From: CAVTYH01 sp963738835
GTDB taxonomy: Bacteria > Planctomycetota > Planctomycetia > Pirellulales > JADZDJ01
Length of the DNA stretch: 64,000 nt
Direction: 5' to 3'
Assembly (NCBI GenBank): GCA_963738835.1
Contig: CAVTYH010000001.1
Span: 1,054,001 to 1,118,000 of the forward strand
The position numbers and the translations under genes are program-made. The first letter of the stretch is position 1; the number at the start of each line of letters is the position of its first letter. This document shows, piece after piece, positions 31,585 to 41,756 of this stretch. The notes below the pieces were generated by a model that saw only the letters and a list, made by a program, of their open reading frames with translations, made no database searches and was not told the origin of the DNA.

Positions 31585-34500
31585 ATGTCGAAGCTTCTCA
31601 GTGCGTTCAGATGCGTATGCTTGCTCTTCGCGCCGACCGTGATGCTTGTCGTGGCAGAACCGGCCGCCGCGCAATACACCTGGACCGGCGCTTTCACCAC
31701 CGAGTGGAACTTCGGACTCAATTGGTCACCGTCCGGCAATAATTTTCCCAATGGGGCGACTGCCACGGCAACGTTTGCCGGCCAAGGCTTGGGGCCGATC
31801 AACATTTCACCGAGCGTATCGGCTCAGGCGCTCTCGTTCAGCAACCCCACGGGGAACTACACGCTGACTTCGTCGGCCGGACAGGTTCTCAGCAGCATCA
31901 CGTCAATCACCGTGGCCGCCGGCGTTACTGGCGTGGAGACAATCAACCTGGCCAACGTATCCTCAGGCAGCCTGGTCTTCCCGACTGGCAACAACCTGAC
32001 GATCACCAACAACAGTACCTCGCCGAATACGTCGCTCGTGATCGGCAGCTCGACCGTGATCGGTTCGACTGGGCCCGGCGGGATCATCGTCGACGGCCCG
32101 GGCGTCACCCAGATCAGCGGGACCTTTGCCTCCAGTGGCATCAATCTCGTCAGCGGCGGTCTGACCAAGAAAGGCACCGGCACGCTGATCCTCTCCTACG
32201 CGTCGAACAACCACTACGGAGGGGGCACGACCGTCATCGCCGGCACCCTGGCGATCGGCACCTACCCGAACGGCGCGAACGGCGCCGTCCTCCCCGCCGG
32301 CTCCGCCGTGACGGTCCAGGAGGGGGCCACGCTGGACCTGCATAACTCCACGAATGCCCTGGCCAATGCGCTCAGCAACGTCACGCTCACCGGCGGCATC
32401 CTCCAGGCCACCGGCGCGACCAACAGCGACTTCTATACCCAGCAACTCACCATGACCGGCGGGATTGTCAATTTTGCGAACACGCCGTTCACCTGGATCC
32501 ACCTCACCGGTTCCGGCGGCATCATCACCAATTCCTCAGCCACCACCTCCCAGTTGATCGGGACCAATTCCGGCCTGTCCGTCATCCGGAACGACACCGC
32601 CAATCCGATGAACATCACCGTCGCCGCGGGCACCACGCCGTCGGGCATCGACCTGGACGCGGGCATCGCCCTGACCATCGCCGGGCAAAACTCGAACTTC
32701 GTGATCTCCGGCGGCGGCACGATGCGGCTGACCAGCCTGAACAACTCGGCCAACTTCACCGTCAATGGCGGCCTCTTGACCCCCACCGCCTTGCGGGTGG
32801 ACGACATGGCCGCCCTGGGCAGCGGCACCATAACCCTGAACGATAGCAGGCTGTATTATGGGGGACCCACCGCCACTTCGACCAAGAACCTCGCGCTGAT
32901 CTCATCACCAGAAATCCGAGTCCTCACCAACGGGGCCAACTTAACACTCAACGGCACGATATCCGGTGGGGCTAATCTGACCGTCAGTGCCGCCCTGTCA
33001 GGTCCTTCAAGTACGTTGACGCTTGGCGCCACGAACACCTATGTGGGCGCCACCGGGGTCGCAGCGAATGCCATTCTGGCAATCCCGACCATTGCAAACG
33101 TCGGCGTTGCCAGCCCGATCGGTTCGGACACGGTCAATAGCGGAATCAACCTCGCGGGAACCAGTTCGCGTAGCACCCTGTTGTTGATCGGAACCAACGC
33201 CACATACAGCACCGATCGCACAGTGCACTTGTTCGGGACTTATCCGAACGGCGGCGCGATCGGCGTGCAGAACGCCGGCACCACCCTTACATGGGCCGGC
33301 CAAGTTCAGAGCAATGCCGGCGACGGCACGCTCATCAAGATTGGCCCCGGCACGCTGACGTTGACCAACACGACAAACAACTACGCACTCGGCACCTATG
33401 TCGAGGAGGGGACGCTCATTGTCGGCGCGAACGGGGCGGTGATTCCATACGACACAGACGTGACCGTATCCAGCGGCGCCACTTTGCAAATCGGCTTCAG
33501 TGCCGGCAACAATCAGATGTCGCCAATCCGAATACTAACCCTCAACGAGGGCACTTTGCGTATGCCGCTTGGCAGCCCCACTTACCACATCAGTGGAATT
33601 GTGACAGGTTCCACCGGCGGCGCCGTTGATCTCACGGGCTCGACCGGCACGATTGATTTGTCCCAAGGCGACCAGGGTATCACGATCAATGGCAACTCGA
33701 CTTGGACTGGCAACCCTCTCTCTTCCATTTTGGCAGGTGTGAATCGAAACATTACAATCGTCCCCAACACCACGCTGACGAGCAACATTTCCTTAAGAGG
33801 ATTCTTCAGCATCATCGGCGGCGGCACGTTTTACATGACTGGTCCTGCCAAAAACTTCCCCGTGATCTACACGGTCATTCAGGGCCGACTGCGGGCGGAC
33901 GATCTATCAGTCGATGGTTCCGGCACCAGCGTGCTAGGGCATGTTCAGCCGGGTTTCCTGACGCTAAATGGCGGCAGCTTGCAGTACACAGGCCTAACAG
34001 CCTCGACGCCGATGCCAATCATTATTGGCACCGGGGGCGGCGCGGTTGAGGTCGGCAATCTTTCGACCACGCTGACAGTCACCGGCGCGATCACTGGCGG
34101 GGGGGTGCTTACCAAATCCGGGCCAGGCGTTCTGATCCTGGGCAACCTGGCAAACACCTATGTCGGCGGCATTACCGTCAGCGGCGGCCGGCTCGACGTG
34201 AGCGCCGACGCCCAGCTCGGTGTCGCCAGCCCCACTGTCAATCCAGCCGGCACGCTCCGCTACACGGCCAGCGCCACGACCGCTCGCACGTTCAACCTCA
34301 CCGGCGGCACGCTCGAAGCGCCCACCGGCATCACGCTCACACTCAACGGCGCTGCCGTCAACGGCGGATTTCTGCGCGGGCCAGGCACATACAATTTAGA
34401 CAATCAATCGCAGGCCAACGAAGTTACGAGCCTGATTACGCGCGTATCAGAGTGACCGGGGTTGCTACGCTGGTCAACTTCACCAACGGCGGCACTTTTT

Positions 34501-35567
34501 CACTGGATGCCGGGTTGGCTACGCCAACCACCATGAGTGGATTTACCAACCAAGGAAGTGGTTCGGTCGCCGTGGGCGCCGGAAGCCAGATCAATGCCAG
34601 CGATTTCCAGTCGTATGGCCTGCTGACGCTAAATGCAGGACCCTCGGCCGCATCGCCCACCCGACTGACGAATACCGGCGGTTCGCCGCTGTACTTCAAC
34701 GGTGGCAGCCGGACGTTCATCGGTTCGGCCGCCAGCCCGAATCCTCAAACGGCAATCGTGACCTCTGATTTAGAACTGAATGGCGCACTGCTGGTGAACA
34801 ATGGCACGATCGACGGCACGACGAATGTCAATTACGGCTCCTTGGCCAAAGGCGCCGGAATGTATGGCGTGGTCAACGTGAGCCAAGGCGGCATCTACGC
34901 CCCCGGCAACAGTCCCGGAATTAGCACCGCGGCGGCGGTAAGTTTCGACAGCACTCCCGTTAGCAGCGGCGCTCCGCTGTTGCAGATTGAATTGGGCGGA
35001 ACCACGCTGGGAACCCAGTACGATCGGCTCCACGTGACCGGGCCACTCTCGCTGGGCGGCACCCTGCAGGTCTTGCTCGTCAACACCGCTACGTTCACGC
35101 CGGCTGCGGGCGACAGTTTTGACATTCTCGATTGGGGCAGTCTTACGGGCACGTTCTCTCATTTGAATCTTCCCGCGCTCAGCGCGCCCTTGGGTTGGGA
35201 CACATCGCAGCTGTACATCGATGGCAAACTGATCGTGACTCCGTTCGTACCCGGCGATTTCAATCGCGATGGCCAAGTCACCAGCGCCGATATTCCTGCC
35301 ATGCTTTCGGCGCTGACGGATTTGAACGCCTACGCATCCACCCACTCGTTAAATCTCACTCAGTTGGCAGCGATTGGCGACTTCGATAGCTCCGGCACGG
35401 TGACCAATCGCGATATTCAAGGGTTGCTGGATCTGATCGCCAGTCAAGCCGGCGGGGGAGAAGCGACTGCCGTTCCTGAGCCGGCTGCCGGCAATTTAGT
35501 CGGCTTGGGAATTGCAATGCTTGGATTTTGGTCCCTGGCTCGGCGAAAATTCTCGACGAAAACTTGA
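31585..35567 (+). CDS. PEP-CTERM array gene 5: autotransporter-repeat protein with dockerin, frameshifted
   Basis: About 1,327 residues from ATG 31585 (MSKLLSAFRCVCLLFAPTVM), with GAGG twelve bases upstream. The signal peptide ends at AAAQ, followed by YTWTGAFTTEWNFGLNWSP. PATR-type repeats are clear (KKGTGTLILSYASNNHYGGG; KSGPGVLILGNLANTYVGGI). The frame breaks near 34440 (SLITRVSE stop) and resumes in RVTGVATLVNFTNGGTFSLD. From 34475 to 35333 it is nearly identical to gene 3. The dockerin second half (GDFDSSGTVTNRDIQGLLDL) matches gene 1 rather than gene 3, and the tail is VPEPAAGNLVGLGIAMLGFW with RRKF. Overall architecture is closest to gene 3. Confidence 0.85.
34475..35333 (+). repeat. 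859-bp direct repeat, copy B (array gene 5)
   Basis: This is the partner of 25876-26734 (offset 8,599 bases). The near-identity ends sharply inside the dockerin, after the codons for LNAY, where gene 5 switches to a different second half. Confidence 0.92.
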
Positions 35568-35628
35568 AAAGTTCCGTCGCTTGCCTTACGCTGTTGTGCA
35601 GCGGGCCCCTCGTTGAGTAAGGCTGCTG

Positions 35629-36495
35629 ATGAACCACAAATGGATGGCTTTTCGGATCGCAGCTGCGGCAGTAATTTCGGCGGTCGCAGCAAGCCAGCTG
35701 GCCGCGCAGCCGCCTGATATTCTGCGCAAGTATCGTTTTATTCCGTCCCAGACGACGGTCCACGTTTCGGGCGGATCCCCCGGCTACAACCTGGACCTGA
35801 CGATCGCTGGTCGCTTCGGTCTGGTCACCGGTTACGATTACGGTGTGGACCCCACCGCGCATGTGCCGACGCTGGTCCCGTTTGCCGACTTTGTCGATGT
35901 CCACGGCATCTTGTACAACCCGCTGAGCTTAGCGCCGGTTCCCTTACCCGGCTGGGATTTGGATGCCACCCTCAACCTGACAGGCTTACACGGCACGTTC
36001 GCGGCGGGGGATCCAAATCAGTTGTACTTCTTGGGTACAGATGGCCAGGGTGTGGCAATCCGATTGCAGGCCGTGCTCGATGGTGGCTGGCTTCATCTGA
36101 CCGGGGGCTCAAGCGATCCTCCGTCCAACAAATCCGTGCTGTACCAAATCGATGCGCTCGCGCATCTGACGCCATTTCCCGACTTCAATTTCGATGGTGC
36201 GCTCACTTCCGCCGATATACCGGCGATGCTGAATGCTCTGGCCGATGTCAAAGGTTTTGAGACGCAGCACGGCCTGTCGAACGACGATTTTTTGTCGATG
36301 GGCGACCTCGACGGTTCGGGCGCTGTGACGAATCAGGACATTCAACCGCTGCTCAACATGATGGCGAGCGAAAGCGGCGGTTTTGTCGATGCGGTCCCCG
36401 AGCCGGCGACGCTGGTTCTCTTTGCCGCCGCCTTGCTGTTAATCGCCGCGGCTTGCGGGGGCAGAGCCGGTCTGCGTGTCTGCCGGTTCAATTAG
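35629..36495 (+). CDS. PEP-CTERM array gene 6: small dockerin protein
   Basis: This 288-residue protein closes the array and has an intact frame. A signal peptide (FRIAAAAVISAVAASQLAAQ) is followed by about 160 residues without repeats that begin PPDILRKYRFIPSQTTVHV; I do not recognise this part. A type I dockerin-like segment (PDFNFDGALTSADIPAMLNA; GDLDGSGAVTNQDIQPLLNM) and VPEPATLVLFAAALLLIAAA complete it. It lacks the solenoid repeats of genes 1-5, so it may be a smaller partner. Its stop overlaps the convergent permease gene by four bases. Confidence 0.85.
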   Translation: MNHKWMAFRIAAAAVISAVAASQLAAQPPDILRKYRFIPSQTTVHVSGGSPGYNLDLTIAGRFGLVTGYDYGVDPTAHVPTLVPFADFVDVHGILYNPLSLAPVPLPGWDLDATLNLTGLHGTFAAGDPNQLYFLGTDGQGVAIRLQAVLDGGWLHLTGGSSDPPSNKSVLYQIDALAHLTPFPDFNFDGALTSADIPAMLNALADVKGFETQHGLSNDDFLSMGDLDGSGAVTNQDIQPLLNMMASESGGFVDAVPEPATLVLFAAALLLIAAACGGRAGLRVCRFN

Positions 36496-37987
36496 CCGCG
36501 CACGATCCAGCCGATCAGCTCGGAAATCTTTGGCGCTTTGCCTTGCATCAGAATTCCAATACGGAAGACGCGGCCGGCGGCGAAAATGCACACCACGGTG
36601 GCGAAGACCACCAGCACCATGCCCAGCACGGGCTGCCACAGTGGCACCATTGGCGAAGCGGCCACGCGTAACAACATCAAAAGCGGCGTGGCCGGCGGAA
36701 ACAGCGAAGCCCACTTGGCGAAGTTGCCAAGCGGCTCTTGCAGCACGTTGAACCAGACCATCATCGGCATCACCATCAGAACCATCACCGGCATCAGCAG
36801 GCTTTGCGCTTCTCTGATTTCTGTGCAGGCAGCGCCGACGGCGATAAACACCGAGCCGTAGAGCAAGCAGGCCATAATTTCAAAGGCAATAAACCACATC
36901 AAAAGCGACGCCGGAACCAGGTCGGCGTAGCCATAGTGGTTGGCCACAAAATATCCGCCGGCCAGATAAATGGCGACAATCGTTAACGCCACCGCGACGT
37001 TGCCCAACAGCTTGCCCATCATCAGTTGAAAGGGGCTGGCCGAGCCCAACAGCACTTCGGCAATGCGCTGTTGCTTTTCTTCGATGACGCTGGTGAGCAT
37101 CGGTTGACCCACGATCATGACCGACATGAACATCAGCATCATCAGCACGAACGGGACGAAGAACGTTACCCCACGGCTGCCTTCGTCTCCTTTGCGAATT
37201 TCACCGCTGGAGGCTTTCGTGTACGGCGCTAACTCGGCGAAGTTCACTGGACAAGCGGCTTCGGCGACCACTGCCGGATTCAGCCCTGCATCGCTCAACC
37301 TGAGTGCGAAGGCCGCTTGATTCACCGCCTGCTTGAGCCACTGGCCAATTTCGTTGTAAGCGATGGTTTGCATGTACATGTGGACGGCAGCGTGATTGTC
37401 GACATCCTGCCCCCTCTCCCTTTGGGAGAGAGTTGGGGTGAGGGGGGCCGTTTCATTCGATCCAGCACTAGCACCCTCACCCTGCCCTCTCTCAGAGGGA
37501 GAGGGTGGAGACGATTCAGCTTTAGATTCCGCCGCTGTAGCGGATTTAAGCGCACCATGCTGCGCAGCAATTGCATGAGCGGAGAATTGTCGCTCGGTTT
37601 CAGCGCGTTGGCATCGATTTCGACGAAGGCGAAAATCTCGTTGCGGCGGACGCGATCGCTCAACTCCAGTCGCAGTTCGTCGGTCACCGGTCCGGCGGGC
37701 CCGGCTTCCAGCTTGAGCGACTTCCGCGGTTTGTGATTTGATGCCTGGCCGTCGACCCCAACCTGGTCGCGCACTTCAGCCAACGCTTGCAACGGCGCCA
37801 GCAGTCGACCCGTTCCATCTAAGACAACAATAATCTTTTCGCCCGTGTCGAGGTGCTCCTGCAAAAACGTTTGGACGAAGATGGCGCCGAACATGAAAAT
37901 CGGCATGGCCACCAAGGAAACGATAAATGCCTTGGTGCGGATGAGGGCCTGATATTCCCGCCGGGCCAGGATCAAGATTTTACGCAT
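36492..37987 (-). CDS. ABC-2 type permease (NatB-like), frame interrupted at a repeat insertion
   Basis: The start ATG at 37987 overlaps the end of the ATPase gene by eight bases. The N-terminal part has one membrane segment (AFIVSLVAMPIFMFGAIFVQ) and a soluble domain. The C-terminal part has five more segments (VTFFVPFVLMMLMFMSVMIV; NVAVALTIVAIYLAGGYFV; LLMWFIAFEIMACLLYGSVF; LLMPVMVLMVMPMMVWFN; VLGMVLVVFATVVCIFAAG) with EEKQQRIAEVLLGSA between. This matches NatB/YhaP-type exporters. Two REP-like palindromes at 37411-37508 sit in the middle and the frame changes there; the gene may be broken or carry an extra loop. Confidence 0.75.
37411..37508. repeat. Facing pair of CCCTCTCCC/GGGAGAGGG palindromes inside the permease gene
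   Basis: Two units of a REP-like family, 37411-37446 and 37472-37508, lie in opposite orientation. They translate to PLPLREGRVRV and SPQLSPKGRGG. Other members of the family are at 40363-40400, 42701-42740, 58624-58661 and 62067-62105. Confidence 0.75.
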
Positions 37988-38915
37988 GACCTGCCTCCTG
38001 CGGCACGGCGCCGTGCGAAGGCTGAGCTTGAGCACCAGCGATGCGCACGAAAATATCGTGCAGTGAAGGGCGCGTGACTTCGAAATGTTCAATCCGGGTG
38101 CGACGTACAAGCTCGGCCAAAACCGCCTGCGTGTCGGTTCCCGGTACGATGCGCAGTTCCTGATGCCGGCCGTAATCGTTCACGCGAATAACGCCCGGCA
38201 AATTTTTGAGCGCACCGTTGGCAGAGTCGGTTCGCACGCGGATGGTGTCCTCGCCATATTTCGCTTGAATCGACTGCAACGTGCCGTCAAGCACCTTTTT
38301 GCCCTGAAAAATCATGAAGATGGTGTCGCACATGCGCTCGGCCACATCCATGTCGTGGGTCGAGAAGATCACGGTCGTGCCCTGCTTCTTCAAATCGAGC
38401 ACCACATCTTTGAGCGTATCCATGTTCACGGGATCGAGCCCGCTGAACGGTTCGTCGAGAATCAAGAGTTGCGGCTCGGCGATCACGGCGGCGATGAATT
38501 GCGCTTTTTGCGCCATGCCTTTTGACAAAGTTTCGACGCGCTTGTCGGCCCAATCGGCAAGATTCATCCGAGCGAGCCAATCTTCAATTGCGCGGCGGGA
38601 ATCACGGCGGCCTTTGAGCTCGGCGTGAAATCGCAGCACGTCGCGCACCCGCATTTTTTTGTACAGGCCGCGTTCTTCCGGCAGATAGCCGATGCGATCG
38701 TCGGCCGCTTCGCCGTGTTCCAGCCCCAGCACGCGGACCACTCCGCGATCGGGGAAGAAGATTCGCAGAATCATCCGCAGCGTCGTGGTTTTACCCGAGC
38801 CGTTCGGACCGATGAAACCGTAGATGGCGCTTTCTGGCACCGCCAGATCGAGGCCATCGACGGCCACGTGCTTGCCGAACGTTTTGGTGACATTTTCCAG
38901 CTCAACCGCATTCAT
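37980..38915 (-). CDS. ABC transporter ATP-binding protein (NatA-like)
   Basis: This 311-residue ATPase has Walker A GPNGSGKTTTLR (about residue 36), a Q-loop region at YLPEERGLYKKM, the signature LSKGMAQKAQF, Walker B LLILDEPFSGLDP and the switch His in FSTHDMD. A C-terminal domain of about 90 residues (DUF4162-like, ending in THIEHFEVTRPSLHDIF-type sequence) is typical of ATPases paired with NatB-like permeases. It would energise export of an unknown substrate. It is the first gene of a two-gene unit with the overlapping permease; the start at 38915 is supported by homology to the family N terminus (MNAVELENVTKTFGKHVAVD). Confidence 0.92.
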   Translation of the reverse strand: MNAVELENVTKTFGKHVAVDGLDLAVPESAIYGFIGPNGSGKTTTLRMILRIFFPDRGVVRVLGLEHGEAADDRIGYLPEERGLYKKMRVRDVLRFHAELKGRRDSRRAIEDWLARMNLADWADKRVETLSKGMAQKAQFIAAVIAEPQLLILDEPFSGLDPVNMDTLKDVVLDLKKQGTTVIFSTHDMDVAERMCDTIFMIFQGKKVLDGTLQSIQAKYGEDTIRVRTDSANGALKNLPGVIRVNDYGRHQELRIVPGTDTQAVLAELVRRTRIEHFEVTRPSLHDIFVRIAGAQAQPSHGAVPQEAGHA

Positions 38916-39109
38916 CGCCTGCTCCCATTTGCCCAGGCTAGGGCGTTATTGCCGTTTCTACCACGCGAAGTCTAACAGCAGTGCAGTAGAGTCTCAACTT
39001 GCCAAAATGCTTGCTCTTTGCACGGAGCCGGTCTACAACAGTTGCTGATTGCTTGGTATTCGTTCTCGCCTCGACTTTCTTGGCCACAATCATCGGGAGA
39101 GGTTGTTCG

Positions 39110-40348
39110 ATGCATACCCACGCGCCGGTTCTTCGGTTTCGGTTTTATTGGGCTTTTTTGCATGTCATTGCGATTGGATTGGCGTCCACCGCCAATGCCG
39201 CGGCACCGAAGTTCAATTCCGAAAAGCTGGCGGCCATCGGCCCGGCGATGCAGCATTTCGTCGATTCGCAAGAAATTCCCGGCACCGTGATGGTCGTCGG
39301 CACTTCGGACGGCGTGGTTTATCACGAGGCGATCGGCAATCAGCGGCTTGACGCAGCCAAGCCGATGGCGAAGAACTCTCTATTCCGCATCGCCTCGATG
39401 ACCAAACCGATTACGGCGATCGGCATCATGATGTTGGTGGACGAGGGTAAACTGTCGATCGACGATCCGGTTGAAAAACATCTGCCCGAGTTCAAAGGTC
39501 AGATGCTGGTGGCTGCGCAAGACGATCAAACAACCACACTCAAGAAACCTTCGCGGCCAATCACCGTTCGCGACCTGCTGACGCACACTTCTGGTTTGCC
39601 CGGCAGTTATCCCAAAGGCTTATCCGATTTATCTGGCAAGCGGAACCGCACGCTGGCCGAAGGGGCGATTTTCATGTCGCAGCAGCCGTTGGAGTTTGAG
39701 CCCGGCAGCAAGTGGAAGTATTGCAGCACCGGCATCGACGTGCTGGGGCGCATCATCGAAGTAGCTTCCGGCCAATCGTACGAAGATTTTTTGATGCAGC
39801 GCGTGTTTCAACCGCTGGGCATGCATGACACATCGTTCTATCCTTCGCCCGAACAGCGCGAGCGGCTGGCACAAATCTGCGCCGTAAAAGACGGCAAGCT
39901 GGTGGCGGCGTCGCCAGACCGCGTGCCAGCGGAAAAGCCCAAGAACCCCAATCCCTCGGGTGGATTGTATTCCACCGGCGCCGATTTGGCCCGGCTGTAT
40001 CAAATGTTGCTGCGGGACGGTGAACTCGACGGTCACCGCATTTTGTCGAAAGCTGCGGTGAAGAACATGACGGAAGTTCACACCGGCGATTTGAAGTGCG
40101 GATTCTCCGAAGGGTTGGGTTACGGGCTAGGCGTCGGAGTTGTCAGAGAGCCGCAGGAAGTGACCGAATCGCTTTCGCCCGGCGCTTACGGCCACGGCGG
40201 CGCTTATGGAACGCAAGGTTGGATCGATCCGAATAAGGATCTGTATGTGGTGCTGCTGATCCAACGCACCGGTTTGAAACCCAATGGCGACCGCAGCGAA
40301 ATGCGCCGGCAACTGCAAAACCTGGCGGTGAAGGCCATTGAACCGTGA
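39110..40348 (+). CDS. Serine beta-lactamase/esterase-like hydrolase
   Basis: This 412-residue protein starts at ATG 39110 after GGGAGAGG; the upstream open frame to 38999 is not needed. A signal peptide (FLHVIAIGLASTANAA) marks it as exported. The beta-lactamase (class C / PBP4*-like) motifs are present: S-M-T-K at residue 96 (FRIASMTKPITAIG), Y-C-S at 204 (WKYCSTGIDVLG) in place of Y-x-N, and H-G-G at 362 (YGHGGAYGTQGW). Planctomycetes carry many such enzymes, mostly esterases or peptidases rather than drug resistance enzymes. The substrate is unknown. Confidence 0.88.
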   Translation: MHTHAPVLRFRFYWAFLHVIAIGLASTANAAAPKFNSEKLAAIGPAMQHFVDSQEIPGTVMVVGTSDGVVYHEAIGNQRLDAAKPMAKNSLFRIASMTKPITAIGIMMLVDEGKLSIDDPVEKHLPEFKGQMLVAAQDDQTTTLKKPSRPITVRDLLTHTSGLPGSYPKGLSDLSGKRNRTLAEGAIFMSQQPLEFEPGSKWKYCSTGIDVLGRIIEVASGQSYEDFLMQRVFQPLGMHDTSFYPSPEQRERLAQICAVKDGKLVAASPDRVPAEKPKNPNPSGGLYSTGADLARLYQMLLRDGELDGHRILSKAAVKNMTEVHTGDLKCGFSEGLGYGLGVGVVREPQEVTESLSPGAYGHGGAYGTQGWIDPNKDLYVVLLIQRTGLKPNGDRSEMRRQLQNLAVKAIEP

Positions 40349-40362
40349 GAATAATCTGCTGA

Positions 40363-40400
40363 ACCCTCTCCCCGCCGCGGAAGAGGGCAGGGTGAGGGGC
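40363..40400. repeat. REP-like palindrome between two plus-strand genes
   Basis: An ACCCTCTCCCC/GGGTGAGGGG-type unit of the same family as 37411-37508. It lies 15 bases after the hydrolase stop codon. Confidence 0.6.
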
Positions 40401-40454
40401 AGTAAGATTTTATTTCGCTGCCGCAGAGATTCAATTCATTGGGGAAAATTTGCA

Positions 40455-41485
40455 ATGATTCAATTCTTGAAATCCGCGTGGGTGTTTTCATTTCTAACTT
40501 GCGTCGGCATTGCATTGCAGGGCAATGCTGTGACTTTTGGCCAAGAAACGTCTGCGCGAATCGCTTGGATGCGGGAAGCCAAATGGGGTGTGATGACGCA
40601 CTACCTGGCCGATTGGCAATCGCGCCGAACAAATTTCAGATCAACGTCGAAAAATGGAACGACATGGTCGATCATTTCGATGTGGAAGCCCTAGCCGATC
40701 AAATCAAATCGGTCGGCGCTGGTTATCACATTCTCACGATTGGACAGAATTCCGGATATTTTGCGGCGCCCAATGCCACGTACGACAAGATTGTTGGCAT
40801 CGAGCCCAGCAAATGTTCGCGCCGCGATTTGATCGGTGACATGGCCGATGCGCTTCACAAGCGAGGTCTCAAGTTAATTGTGTATTTGCCATCCGGCGCG
40901 CCGGGCGGCGACCGCGTGGCCCGCGAGGCGCTCGAGTGGCGTACCGGGCAGTTTCGCAACCCCGAGTTTCAACAGAAGTGGGAGCCGATCATCGCCGATT
41001 GGTCGCGGCGCTGGGGCGGCAAAGTTTCCGGCTGGTGGTTCGACGGTTGCTATTGGCCCAATACGATGTACCGCTCTGAGGAGCCACCCAATTTTAAAAC
41101 CTTTGCTGCTGCAGCACGGGCCGGCAATCCGCTGAGTGCCGTGGCGTTCAACCCCGGCGTCGTGCCGCGGCTGGTTTCGGTGAGCCCGTTTGAAGACTAC
41201 ACGGCTGGCGAGATTAGTGATCCAGCCACGGTGCAAATCAAACGCACGACCGATGGCATTCTCGATGGCCGGCAAGCACACGTTTTAAGTTTTCTAGGCA
41301 CGCGCTGGGGCAACGGCCAGCCGCGGTTCACGACCGACCAGGCGGTGCAATACACGCAAGCCGTCCGCAAGCCCGGCGGCGTGATCACTTGGGACGTGCC
41401 CGTACAGATGAACGGCCGGATTTCGGATCCGTTCATCGAGCAATTGATGGCCATCGGCAAAGCGGTCGCCGACAACGCCCGCTGA
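40455..41485 (+). CDS. Alpha-L-fucosidase-like (GH29-related) secreted protein, frameshifted
   Basis: About 343 residues from ATG 40455. A hydrophobic leader (SAWVFSFLTCVGIALQGNAV) suggests export. KWGVMTHYLADW, near residue 48, resembles the glycoside hydrolase 29 N-terminal F-G-x-x-x-H-x-G strand. It loses frame near 40620 and resumes as NKFQINVEKWNDMVDHFDVE. Further on, GAGYHILTIGQNSGYFAAP, HKRGLKLIVYLPSG and VSGWWFDGCYW are TIM-barrel strands; the Asp in WWFDGCYW is at the position of the GH29 nucleophile. Such proteins may release fucose from polysaccharides, but this short form without a second domain could be non-catalytic. Confidence 0.72.
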
Positions 41486-41491
41486 TTTTTT

Positions 41492-41499
41492 GCTACAAT
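41492..41499 (+). promoter_or_regulatory. Extended -10 promoter giving a possible leaderless transcript
   Basis: TG-C-TACAAT (41491-41499) is a good extended -10 element. Its expected start of transcription is about 41505-41506, the A of the ATG of the next gene. No usable ribosome site fits, since AGGA touches the ATG. This suggests translation of a leaderless mRNA. Confidence 0.45.
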
Positions 41500-41505
41500 G
41501 CAGGA

Positions 41506-41748
41506 ATGAAAACCATCGACGTGCTGATCGAAGAGCGAAATATTTCGCTCGATCAATTAGCCGCCACCGCGGCCCTGCCGGTGGAGCGCGTCGCCGCCAT
41601 TGCCGACGGCCGCTGGACGCCCAGTCCTGAAGAGCGGGCAAAAGTTGCCGCAGCATTGGGCGTGCCGGTCACCGAGATTAGCTGGGGCCACACGATGAAT
41701 CCGCGCAATGTGCGGTATCATCGCTTTGGGTTGAAGGAAGATTTTTAG
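41506..41748 (+). CDS. Small HTH-like protein A (tandem paralogue)
   Basis: This 80-residue protein reads MKTIDVLIEERNISLDQLAA at its start. Four short helices with LDQLAATAALPVERVAAIAD resemble an XRE-type helix-turn-helix, followed by RWTPSPEERAKVAAALGVPV and the ending ISWGHTMNPRNVRYH. A paralogue follows nine bases later with the same RWTPSP and WGH motifs. A DNA-binding or adaptor role is possible; no partner is evident. Confidence 0.65.
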   Translation: MKTIDVLIEERNISLDQLAATAALPVERVAAIADGRWTPSPEERAKVAAALGVPVTEISWGHTMNPRNVRYHRFGLKEDF

Positions 41749-41756
41749 GTGCCGCG

